64,000 nucleotides of DNA from Cheiracanthium punctorium (lineage: Eukaryota; Arthropoda; Arachnida; Araneae; Cheiracanthiidae): positions 248,001-312,000 of the forward strand of contig JAWZYV010012248.1 in assembly GCA_038373885.1 (NCBI GenBank). Reading direction: 5' to 3'. Under the pieces are notes generated by a model that worked only from the letters and a program-made list of their open reading frames with translations, was not told the DNA's origin and searched no databases. Positions 23,140 to 32,860 of the stretch are shown one piece after another. The translations under genes and the position numbers were made by a program. Each line of letters begins with the position of its first letter. The first letter of the stretch is position 1.

Positions 23140-23333
23140 TCCTCATCGATTAGCGTATAACGACTATGTTACATCATAAAACTATTAAAAGTGGCGTTTT
23201 TTCCGGCGGCGTTTTTACCGGGTGGCGTTTTTTCCGGCGGCGTTTTTTCCGGGTGGCGTTTTTTCCGGCGGCGTTTTTTCCGGTGGCGTTATTTCCGGCG
23301 GCGTTTTTTCTGGCGGCGTTTTTTCCGCTCACC

Positions 23334-23426
23334 ATAGAAATCAAATCTATTCTTCGTGACTGGCAACAGTCAAAACGTCAGAGTTTGGTGTTCGCAGAGC
23401 GGGAACACTGCGCGTTAAAGGGTTAA
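23334..23426 (+). repeat. Dispersed repeat, right part after the insertion
   Basis: Continues the copy that starts at 19800: TCAAATCTATTCTTCGTGAC and GCGGGAACACTGCGCGTTAA then AGGGTTAA. Its inverse is at 30420-30500. Confidence 0.8.
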
Positions 23427-23569
23427 AGCTTTTGTTTCGTAGTTAAAGAGAGAGACGACTGACACATCGTTACAAAGATGTTTTATTTTTGGATGAGAGT
23501 TGAAAAATTTACTACAATCGAATTTTAAGTTATATTTAAGCATTTATTTCAATGGAGAGGGGAAGAAAA

Positions 23570-23640
23570 TATCAAGATCCAGGATCTCTCGTACTGCTGT
23601 TGTCTACAAGCTGAGCTATCCCATCATCTGGCACGTGGAG
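23570..23640 (-). repeat. tRNA-like (SINE head) fragment
   Basis: On the minus strand GGGATAGCTCAGCTTGTAGA contains a good A box (TAGCTCAGCTTG), and about 30 bases later GATCCTGGATCTTG resembles a degraded B box. No cloverleaf with a CCA-type acceptor stem closes, so it is a SINE head or tRNA pseudogene, not a functional tRNA. Confidence 0.4.
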
Positions 23641-23929
23641 TAAGGATTGTTGCCGTCAGGATTCTGGAAATGTAGAAACCAAGGAAAAGATCATATTAAA
23701 ACACACACAAACACACACACGCACACACTAAACAAGAAAGCTACATCATGCCGAACTCATGGATTGGAAAGCTGTCATGCCAGATATAATGCTTGCCAAC
23801 TTTGTTTCTTTTGTCAAATGTTATTGTATAGTTTGTTCCCAAAATGTAGTAACACTCTTTAATTCTTAGAAATAAATGGGCTGTATCATTTGAAAAAATG
23901 TTCAAATTAAGGTATTGAAACGTTTATGC

Positions 23930-24330
23930 TAAGGAAATATTTCGCTTGTTAATTGATGAAAAGTTACACTTTTTAAATTTGTGTACCCCCCCCCCCTTCC
24001 CTGTAGAAAAAATTTTCCCAGTTACTAAAATATACGCCATACACTAATGTGAAAATTATATCCCCAAAAGGGTCAAAGATATGAAGATAAATATATGCTT
24101 TCTTAAACCACTTTTCAATGGCTTTAAGAGAGAAAAAGATCACTTAAAATCGTCGCGTTTTAGGAGTCGTTCGTACAGAAACAAATTTTCTTTCATTCGG
24201 GCAATAAACGAAAATTCACTCAAATTCCTGTACAGCTCTTGTCTACATTTGTTTAAAGATATCTCTGAGGCGCTTTATGATGAAAGGCTGACATTTTTTC
24301 CATCACCTCATTAGTGTATGGGACACATTT
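23930..24330. repeat. Dispersed repeat shared with 33100-33330
   Basis: AAAGATATCTCTGAG, then TTTATGATGAAAGGCTGA and CATTAGTGTATG, recur at about 33120-33195, and AAAAGTGTCACTTTTT-like text recurs in reversed order. Class unknown. The open frame at 24081-24314 is part of this repeat and is not a supported gene. Confidence 0.55.
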
Positions 24331-26232
24331 TACTATTTAGGATTTTAGCAGACGGTTTAGACGGTTCTTTGTCTCTCACTGGATTAGAATCCAGAGATGT
24401 GTAACACGGTTTCAACAAGGACATCAACGAAACCATTTGAATGTTTGAGTGCTTCACATTCTTACCTTTTTGCACGCTGGACTTTCTTGTGCGCATGGAC
24501 AGTAAAACGGGTAGGTCGACCTCCGAAAATTGTCAGTGTAATCAAAAAGACAAGCCTCCCCTGTGAAGTTAAAAAATGATTAATGAAACCTGAGGGCATG
24601 TTTAAAAGGCGTGAGATAAAGGAAATGAATACGTACTTGAAAACTGAAATAAAAGGATTTTGGCGTTCTGTTTCATATCTATTTTATTTTCTTATCTTCC
24701 TTTAGAACTGGATTGGGTTTTGAACCTTCACAACACATTAGTACAATTAAAACGCACAGAATCTGGATACCACGGAAAATTAATCAAAATCTCTTTCTAT
24801 TATGCAGCACAATTTTTTTAATAATTTAACTTTATTGAAAAAATGCCGGCATTTTATTCTATTTTAATACTATGTATTAAAATAAGCATTAAAAAACGAT
24901 GGTTATTTTTCTCTTTATCTAAAGCGTGCACACGCACAGGCTGTGGGCTTCAGTGCCTTGAACTTGGCGTCTTTCTCTGTTTAACTGTTTAGCATATTCG
25001 TCATTCAGCCAAAGAGCCACACTGGCCCGGCATTAACTTGGCTTTGAAACAGCTTATTTGGTGCTGTCTTCGGGGAACAGATCTTAGAGGCCTGGTAAAG
25101 CGTTACTTCTCCACTGAAAGGAAAAATTTTGCCAATCCGTAGCTATTGGTGAAATTTTATGTGCAGTGGGATATAATTTTTTATTTCCACTATCTTATAT
25201 TCGTGGTAGTCAGATTTTTTGATCCTTCAATTCTATTAATATTGAGAGAGATTTTTAGCTTCGACATAGTCTGTCAGGCCGAGGCATTTTTCAAATATAT
25301 TTGGCAGATAACACTGAGAAGGGGGAGGTTGTTGAAAGTCGCACAAGGCTTGCAATTTTTATAATTGATCGCTAAGTTCGGTGCCAAAAATAAGTCTTAA
25401 AAACCGAAGCAACCTTGGCGATATTTTCCATATTTGGCTGGAAAATAGCAAACGCCACAGTTTACTTCAAAGGAAAAACATAGTTAGAATATACCTGGCG
25501 AATATGAGTGACGAAGATTTTTAAAAAGAAGTGTTTATGGAACAAGAACGACACACATGGTACACTCATGGATTATGATGCCAATTCCAAACATTATTTA
25601 AAATGGTGAAGTATAGTTGGAATATGCTTGGTGAAGATCGTAAAACAGTTTTAATAGGTGATTTTAAGATAGGCTTCGATTCTAAGATGTGTTTTATGGA
25701 TCAAGGAAGAAAAATACGGCATACTCATTAATAATGATATACCTTCCAACTTAATGAAATAAGGAAGAAAAATAGGGAAGAAGCATGGATTATGATACGC
25801 TTTTAATATATAGCACTTCAGTGCGTTTTTAAAATATAAAAGTGCTTCAAATTTTAGATTTTTTTTCTGTTTCTTTGATTTACGAAATGCGGTGTTACTA
25901 TCGATTTTAAAATAAAGGGATCATTTAAAATTTACGAACGAACAATTGAGCAGCTACGAAAAACATACACACTATTATAAAAATCAAACGTATAGGGGAA
26001 ATAGCTTTAGATAACTTTTTGATATTAACACAGTTAAGTTTTCAATACTAGCATAATTAGGTGTAAAGTACAGGAAAAGTTGTACAGTAATTTCGATAAT
26101 CATTTGCCGTTAGAAAAGTTTTATACACTTATACTGTGTGCCTAGGAAATAGGTTGCTCTATATGAAATATTTTTTTCCGATTTGAACTGGCACTATTTT
26201 TTTCGTGCTCCACCACTGAAACAGGCCACGAG
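24331..26232. other. Intergenic repeats, no gene supported
   Basis: It contains scattered pieces of a dispersed family (for example GGCGATATTTTCCATATTTG near 25418) related in style to 58280-58370. No coding region could be supported. Confidence 0.4.
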
Positions 26233-26495
26233 CAGTGGCGTGCAGTCCACATAAGCAATGTAAGCATTGCTTGCCTATTCATGGTTCATATTTTAAAATA
26301 AACATTTATTTTATACAAAATTGAAAAAAAAATATTTCAGAAAAAAAAATACTCGCTAAAAGTAAGATAAATCTTCAAATGCAAGCCATAGCAACTGTGA
26401 TTATGTTTTCAGTCGGCAAAATACTTTAGTAAAAAGCCCAAGCATGCCAAGAAAATGGATTCTTAAATTGCTTTTGCGAGTTCTAAATATATTTT
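26233..26495 (+). mobile_element. hAT-type repeat, left end only
   Basis: Starts CAGTGGCGTGCAGTCCACAT followed by AAGCAATGTAAGCATTGCTT, a common animal hAT MITE end. No matching right end (inverse of CAGTGGCGTGCA) is found nearby, so this copy is truncated. Confidence 0.55.
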
Positions 26496-26499
26496 ACTA

Positions 26500-28975
26500 G
26501 CTGCTACCCGCGACTTCGTCCGCGTCGGCTTTAGAGTTAGGTCCCAAAAAAAATGAAGCATGTGTGAATAACACATATGTTTGCGACAACAGAAACTACA
26601 TTTAAATATTATTTGCTTTTTACTTATTTTATATGAAGTATAATGCGTGGTAGTATACTTAATTTAAAATAAGAGAGTAAGCAGAGTTACTAAATTTAGA
26701 TTTTTTTCAGGCATTTGGCGAATACATTTACGACAGTATTTGCTCACTGTTTTTGTTGTTCTTGTGAAAGAAATATTTATGCTATAGCATGAATTTTAGC
26801 CTACGCTAATCAGGAATAGTGCAGCTTTTTCTTAGCGAAAAAGTTTTAGAATCGGTTCTATAGTTACAGAGATACCCAGAGAGCGTAATGTATTAGAATT
26901 ATTTTGAGTGTTCCTGTAAAGGAACTATTTGCACTACATGTATGAATTTTAGCCTATAATACTCAAGAGTAGTGTAGCTTACTAACAGTGAAAAAAGTTT
27001 TGGAATCGGTTCAGTAGAGATACACATAGAGTGTAATGTAATTCTTATGAGTATCCCTGTAAAAGAAACTATTTGTGATATATGCATAAAAGGTAGCCTA
27101 TAACACTCAGGGTCCCACCAGTGTCTAAGAAGTTCTACTCTCAAAACTGGAAGGCTGGAAGTGCCAGGTTGTTCAAATAGCTATGTATACTGATTTTCAT
27201 AGCGACCGTTTGAATGGTCAAGAATTTGGCCTGCTGCAGCGTCATCTAGTGGCGAGTTAAAATAATAATGCATTGCAGTGTCATCTAGTGGTGAGTAACA
27301 TCAAAAGGAACGCAGTTAGAATATATTCTTCGTGCTCAAATGTGTAAGTATAAAAAATTTTATGCCGACCGGTCGAACGGTATAGAAGTTGATGCTTTGC
27401 AGCGCCATTTAGCGGCAAGTTACAGCAAAATGAATAGTGAAAAATATTCTCCGTGTTCTAATATTCGCGTGTACCAAATTCAATCGAAAACGGTTGGACG
27501 ATATTCGCATAGCAAACGGCTAAACGGAATAGAATTCAACGTTGTGCTGCGGCACCAAGTGGCAAGTTAAGGAAAACGGATAGCATAAAAACCTTCTCCA
27601 TCATAAAAGACTTAGGTGAACCAAATTTCATCGTGCAACGGTACTCAACGGTGCTGGAGTTTTTCAACCTCTTAAACACATACCAACATTCATTTTTATC
27701 TATAACCAGTGTTATTATATATACCAGTCTCAAATAAAATCCAGTTTCAAATCTAAGCCTCGCCAAAGTGCCAACATACGCCATTTTGCAAAAGTTTTTT
27801 CAGGGAATCATTCGAAGCATTGACTTAGCAGCAATCAATATGGGAAATGGTTCGACCGCCAAAGAGTAGCACGCATTTATTTAAAAATTGGAATCCTTTA
27901 ATACAGCCGATTTTTTTTTAAATTATCAACTATAATGTGTTTTATTCATCGTTACTCCGATGTTCTAAATGAGAAGATTTCAATTTTCTGAAATTTGGCG
28001 GAATTCCCCCAACTTAAATCAATGTACTCAATTGGCGAGAATTCTGAAGTTAGATCGCTTGAAATCCCTTAATAACTGCATTATTTCTTCACGGATCATT
28101 AAAATTTAACGCTGTATTCTAATAAAACCTTTGCACTTGTTTTCAAAAATCTATTTCCTTAAGCTCTCAATAAATTGCGCCAATCCGAAAACTGTGCAAA
28201 CCGCTAGAACTCACTTACTCAAAATCCATATTTCAGCCATTTTATTTTTTCGCCAAACTAAAAAAATTTACCTATTAGCCTCGGAAATCTTCAATTCTTA
28301 TTGTTTTGCGTGTAAAGCATTACATTCCTGCTCTGATTTCCCATGCACACGATATTATTATTTAAAAAAAAATAACCTTACGAATATAAACTAACAAAAA
28401 AATCATTATTATTCTTTTATTTTTACTTTGAGAATTTAAAACATTTTATTCGGCAAAATCGCCACACATGGCAACCACGATCCTTATTTCACACTTTTTT
28501 CACTACAGAGGTTACAATTACGGAAAGCTTTTTGCGTGAAGTGCATAAAAAATCTCTTAAATTCCGGGAACGGGTGGACTTTCAAAGTTTTAAAGTGGAC
28601 TAAGATTTATTCTATATTATTTTACATATCTGTGCTAAATTTCAGGCCGATATGTCCATTTTTGTGGATTTGTATACGAACGACATTTTATTCGGCAAAA
28701 TCGCCACACATGGCAACCACGATCCTTATTTCACACTTTTTTCACTACAGGGGTTACAATTACGGAAAGATTTTGGCGTGAAGAGCATAAAAAATCTCTT
28801 AAATTCCGGGAACGGGTGGACTTTCAAAATTTTAAAGTGGACTATGATTTATTCTATATTATTTTACATATCTGTGCTAAATTTCAGAACGATAGGTCCA
28901 TTTTTGTGGATTTGTATACGAATCAAATCCACAAACAAACAAACAAACAAACAGAATTTCATTTTTATTTATAAG
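26500..28975 (+). repeat. Dispersed element: CCCGCGACTTCGTCCGCG head, CAAA-repeat tail
   Basis: Begins ACTAGCTGCTACCCGCGACT followed by TCGTCCGCGTCGGC, a phrase common in arthropod repeats, and ends with (CAAA)n and TTTTTATTTATAAGATTAGT. The body includes recurring GCGTCATCTAGTGGCGAGTT phrases near 27240-27420 and the 242-bp tandem duplication. The class (LINE/SINE or Helitron-like) cannot be decided from sequence alone. Open frames inside it are not supported as genes. Confidence 0.55.
28441..28924 (+). repeat. 242-bp tandem duplication
   Basis: Unit 1 (28441-28682) and unit 2 (28683-28924) are nearly identical, starting ACATTTTATTCGGCAAAATC and including AATTCCGGGAACGGGTGGAC. The few differences suggest a moderately recent duplication inside the larger dispersed repeat. 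Confidence 0.92.
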
Positions 28976-30114
28976 ATTAGTTCACAACAGCTTTAATATC
29001 GAGATTAAAGCAATCTTTAGTCTCGATATTGTTACACTATTTCGTAAGCTGTAGAATATGCTCCACATGTATTTTTTACATATATTCAAATATTATTAGT
29101 TCACAACAGCTTTAATCTATTGTTACAATATTTCGTAAGCTGTAGAATATGCACCACATGTATTTTTCTTAAATAGGTTACACTCATAAAAATTTCAACA
29201 TAGGGTTACCAGGCGAAATACGCGAAAGATGAGCGATAAAATGCCAAGTTAATTTATATAGTTTTAATATGGCAATAATAAAACTAAAAAATTAGGGGGG
29301 TTCAGGGGGATCTCCCCCTGACGAGGCTCGAACAGCCGAGTTTTTATATTATTGGTAGGATTTGGAAATTTATGAAGAAACACATTTGGACTTTTCTTTC
29401 TAATGCTTTTTAATTTGGCGTAAAATCAACATAATTTCCATACCATTTCATGTTTTTCAAATCCATGTTTATCTGAAAACAGAATTTCAGCTTTATTTCA
29501 AAAGCATAAATCATTTTGTTCGGGCGATAAAACGGTTTTTAATTAATAATTAGGAAAGTATTTTAAATTTCAACATTCTGAGCCTCAGGTGCACAGTCAT
29601 GGGCTTCTATGCTCAAATTTTCAAAGCTCTGCTTTCTGTAGATTTGTCTGGAGAACATTCATTTTTATTATTATTGATAGATAGATTTGGCATAAAACTG
29701 GCATAATTTCCGTGGAATTTAATGTTTTTCAGATGCACGCACGCGCTTCTTTATTGAAGCAATAGCATTCTTGTTAGCTCAAAACATGAATCATTTGATT
29801 GATACGGGCAAAACTCGCCAAGCATGGCAACGTAAAAACGGTTTTTAAATAATAATTAAAAAAGTAATTAAAAATCTAAAATTCTAATTAGCCTATAACC
29901 AACTCCAGGGTCCCCTCTATATCTAAACCAAAATGCATCCTAATCGATTCAGCGGTTTAGGCGTGAAAGCGTCATAAACAAACAAACAAACAAACAAACT
30001 CACATTCGCATTTATAATATTAGTTAGGATTCGCTAAAACTAAGCTAACACCTCTACATAAAATCCAGAACAACGGTGATGAAAAGTGTTTTTTACTAGC
30101 CAAAAGACCACCAG
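28976..30114. other. Repeats; second CAAA-tailed copy
   Basis: An end with AAGCGTCATAAACAAACAAA and CATTTATAATATTAGTTAGG occurs at 29965-30025, so this is another copy of the 26500-28975 family or its tandem neighbour. A phrase of about 80 bp (AGTTCACAACAGCTTTAAT... TTTCGTAAGCTGTAGAATATG) is duplicated at 28978-29075 and 29097-29165. No gene is supported. Confidence 0.5.
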
Positions 30115-30419
30115 ATTTAACTACCAGCAGATGGCAGTCGATCGAATCGTTCATCGCGTGCCACAGATCTAGAGACAATTTTTTGACACAGCCGGCTGTG
30201 CGCTGACTAGTCTCTCTAGTTGTTCATGTATCTATCAATGCATTTAAATCGTATACTCCCTTTTTCGGATGATGGCAATGCTTTTAAAAATTATCCTGAC
30301 AATTTTACAAATAATCGACAGTTTTGACAAGAATCAAAAGACAGTTTTAACAGAAATCAAAATTCCGTGACTGAGTACTGTCAAAACGTCAGAGTCCTCA
30401 CGGCGAGGACACCGCGCGT
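30115..30419. repeat. Truncated copy of the long-TIR dispersed repeat
   Basis: Shares CGTGCCACAGATCTAGAGAC, ACACAGCCGGCTGTGCGCT, TTGTTCATGTATCTATCAAT and ACGGCGAGGACACCGCGCGT with 30690-31040. It abuts the full copy that follows. Confidence 0.75.
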
Positions 30420-31041
30420 TAACCCTTTAACGCGCAGTGTTCCCGCTCTGGGAACACCAAATTCTGACGTTTGGCCTGCTGCCAGTCACGAAGAATAGAT
30501 TTGATTTCTATAAAAATAGTTGTGGGTTCTATAGCTCCACGAGAATCCTTTACTTCTTAGCACGTCATTTCCCGTAAAAAAATGGTCACGATTATTTTTA
30601 ACAGCACTGACATCGCTGAAAAATGGAAGAATGCGAAAACAGTCTGGATAGATTGCCCAATGCTGAAAAAAGAGCAGTCGTTGCCATTGCTCGACTTAAC
30701 TACCAGCAAGATGGTAGTTCTTCGCGTGCCACAGATCTAGAGACAATTTTTTGACACAGCCGGCTGTGCGCTTGACAGTCACTCTAGTTGTTCATGTATA
30801 TATCAATGCATTTAAATCGTATACTCCATTTTCCGGAAGATGGCAGTGCTTTAAAAAATTACCCTGACACTTTTACAAATAATCGGCAATTTTTACGGGA
30901 AATTACGGGCTAAAAAGTAAAGGAGTCTCTCGTAATTATGTCACCCTCAAGTATTTTATAGAAATCAAATTTATTTTCCATGACTGAGTACAGTAAATCA
31001 TCAGAGTCCTCACGGCGAGGACACCGCGCGTTAAAGGGTTG
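30420..31041. mobile_element. Non-autonomous element with long inverted ends
   Basis: Left end AACCCTTTAACGCGCAGTGT and right end ACACCGCGCGTTAAAGGGTT are inverted; inward, CTATAGCTCCACGAGAATCC pairs with GGAGTCTCTCGTAATTATG, and TTTTTAACAGCACTGACATC pairs less well with GATGGCAGTGCTTTAAAAAA. Palindromic halves surround ACACAGCCGGCTGTGCGC. The same family gives the copies at 19800-20100 plus 23334-23426 and at 30115-30419. Superfamily unknown. Confidence 0.65.
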
Positions 31042-31197
31042 AAGAAAATGCGTGTAGAACTGTGTTGAGAAAATCTGAATTTGGCAACTAATATTTGTTG
31101 CAGTCAATTTATGGCCAACTGGCAGGTATAGGATCGCTCCACAGTTATTTGTATTTTATCTGCTCTATTATCATTAATATTATCGTCGTAAATATCC

Positions 31198-31238
31198 TCT
31201 CTCCCACCCTCTCTCTCTCTCTCACACACACACACGCA
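31198..31238. repeat. CT/CA microsatellite
   Basis: (CT)n runs into (CA)n: CTCTCTCTCTCTCACACACACACACG. Frames on both strands here are low-complexity shadows. Confidence 0.9.
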
Positions 31239-31584
31239 CTTTCCAAAATGTCGGCTGGTCCCAGTGCAGTGATCGAATTTACTGTTTGCCACATTAATTT
31301 GCTACATAAAAAAAATGTAAACTACGTCTATTTTTCTCAGAATAAGCGAATTGGAAAGGAATTTTGCGAAAGGGGTCACTTGAAAAATTTTCCGGGGAAC
31401 TCTTGAGAGTTACTAGAATATATAATTTCCTTTTCTTAGTGTATGTGTGTGTATAGTGGGCGGAGTGTTTCAGGAACTTTCGTTAGGGTATTATAGAGCA
31501 CATTCCAGTAATGTATCCGTTACGGAAATTGAAGGGTGTGAGAAAAAATTTAGGCGATTGCTGGAAAAGTGAAAGTATTGTGTT

Positions 31585-31755
31585 ATGGAAAATCTACGCA
31601 AGGGCTATCTGCCAAGGATGGGGTGTACCTTGGTCGGAGGATTTTGTAGGGGGTTCTACCGCGTATTCACGTTACATCTGAAGAATACCGACCAAAACTC
31701 CACATCGTTAGACAGTTGCGCGATAGACCAGAAGACTGGACCTTCACACTTCAGC
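31585..31755 (-). repeat. SINE copy, inverted
   Basis: The reverse complement carries CCAAGGTACACCCCATCCTT, TGGCAGATAGCCCT, TCAGATGTAACGTGAATACG and GTCTATCGCGC, matching the body of the SINEs at 42868-43432. The open frame here is not a gene. Confidence 0.7.
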
Positions 31756-31985
31756 AGCCTACTATTTTGAGTACGACTGCAAAGGAAAGGACATTAGCTC
31801 AGTATTTCTGCCTACAAGTTCCGAATTGAGATTAACAAAAAATTAACAAACGTATTGCAGATGGTTCTTAAAAATATTCATTAAAAAATTTCCGCGCTAA
31901 TGTATTCCCTCATTTGTTTTCGTTCCATTCAGTTCCGAGCAATTAGTGGGCTAGGGAGCCCATTTGAACCTCTGGTGGGCCAGCC

Positions 31986-32272
31986 AGACCGTAGGAACAT
32001 ATCGACGTTGTCAAACCAAAATATCTGCTGTGTGCAAATGTTTATTTGTTGTTACAAGTTTTGATTAGTAGTTATTATTCGATAATAGTCTGGTTGATGA
32101 ACATGGCATATTTCTTTTAGCGATCACAGTTCACCGTATAATGCTCAGAGTCACATAGAAGTCTTTTTATACGAAAATTTGGTTATTAAACAAGTCATAT
32201 GAGTCAAAATGTCGAAAACTCCAGAAAGTGCACACAGCAGATATTCGTTTGAAAAAGACGATATGTTGGACA
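31986..32272. mobile_element. MITE with about 40-bp inverted ends
   Basis: Left ACATATCGACGTTGTCAAAC then CAAAATATCTGCTGTGTGCA, right (inverted) ACATATCGTCTTTTTCAAAC then GAATATCTGCTGTGTGCA. The loop is about 200 bp without coding capacity. Superfamily unclear. Confidence 0.75.
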
Positions 32273-32379
32273 ACCCTGATCCATACCAGCTATAAAAGAA
32301 TATGACAATTTCGATTTAGACAGAGCGACCACATTTATTTCTTTTTTTAATTTTTAAAAGTAAGTAAATATTGCATTAC

Positions 32380-32488
32380 CTTGTTTTGCAAGCGGCATAC
32401 ACTGGAAGCGATCTTCTTTCTTCTGGTCACTTCCTTGGTCAGCACAACATTGCATTGGTGGACAATCCTCTGATCCTTTGCAGGATTG
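32380..32488 (-). CDS. Cysteine-rich secreted peptide gene, exon 2 (prokineticin/MIT-like?)
   Basis: On the minus strand a pyrimidine-rich tract ending TTATGTTAAG precedes 36 open codons and a splice donor CAAG|GTAATG. The encoded segment has the cysteine pattern C-x5-C-x4-CC-x14-C followed by MPLAKQG. This pattern and the C-x-PL-x3-G ending resemble the first half of the prokineticin/MIT/colipase-like fold, which includes secreted signalling proteins and spider-venom peptides. The exon starts in phase 0 and ends in phase 1; exon 1 at 52397-52444 ends in phase 0 on the same strand, so they could be spliced over about 20 kb. The expected last exon with a C-x-C segment was not found. Whether it is a venom component or an ordinary secreted factor cannot be told. 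Confidence 0.5.
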
Positions 32489-32630
32489 CTTAACATAACA
32501 AGCAAATTAAACAGTTGAAATTATATAAGATGTACCAAAATGATGGTAACACGATTTGATTATTTATCTGTTAGAAATAATTGGGCAATGTAAATTTGAG
32601 AAGTATATCCTGAAAGGGAGTATCCTAATA

Positions 32631-32860
32631 CAGTGAAACCTGTGAAGTTGACCTAATTGACCAAGAATGGAATGGCTTAGTTACTTTTACATTGAGTGAA
32701 ACCTTTATAAGTTGCCTAACTTGTATGTTGACCACCTGTCTAACTTTTATGTTAACCACCTGTCTAACTTCTGTGTTGACAAGGTAACTGGGTCAAATTT
32801 GTCCCAAAGCATAGCTCAAAACCATTGTAAGTTGACCACTTCAAGAGTTTTTTCTATGTC
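32631..32860 (+). mobile_element. Tigger-like element end
   Basis: TA then CAGTGAAACCTGTGAAGTTG followed by subterminal repeats of the form GTTGACCACCTGTCTAACTT. The ends resemble those at 35938 and 49293. No matching right end is identified, so the copy is truncated or too diverged. Confidence 0.5.

Larger units (their letters stand above)
20101..23333. mobile_element. Foldback-like element with minisatellite inverted ends
   Basis: The left end (20101-20192) is six tandem units of about 15 bp, GGAAAAAACGCCRCC. The right end (23191-23326) is nine to ten units of the inverse, GGYGGCGTTTTTTCC. The flanking repeat continues across it: ATAGAAATCGAATGTA (20085-20100) and ATAGAAATCAAATCTA (23334-23349) are near-identical, so the target seems to be duplicated over up to 16 bp. 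Foldback elements (and some MULEs) have such tandem-repeat ends. No transposase is seen inside; the interior holds nested hAT elements and poly-A/T runs. Seven bases (GCTCACC) after the right minisatellite have no left counterpart. Confidence 0.75.

Noticed and set aside
20067..23426. Open frames with repeated FFRRRFF or AFFPAAF
   Set aside because: They are translations of the 15-bp minisatellite ends, on either strand, and have no other sequence.
23570..23640. Functional tRNA gene
   Set aside because: A and B box-like text only; no closing acceptor stem or clear anticodon loop.
24920..24990. Third exon of the cysteine-rich gene (minus strand, C-x-C text)
   Set aside because: Acceptors give only very short frames and lack the expected residues around the C-x-C.
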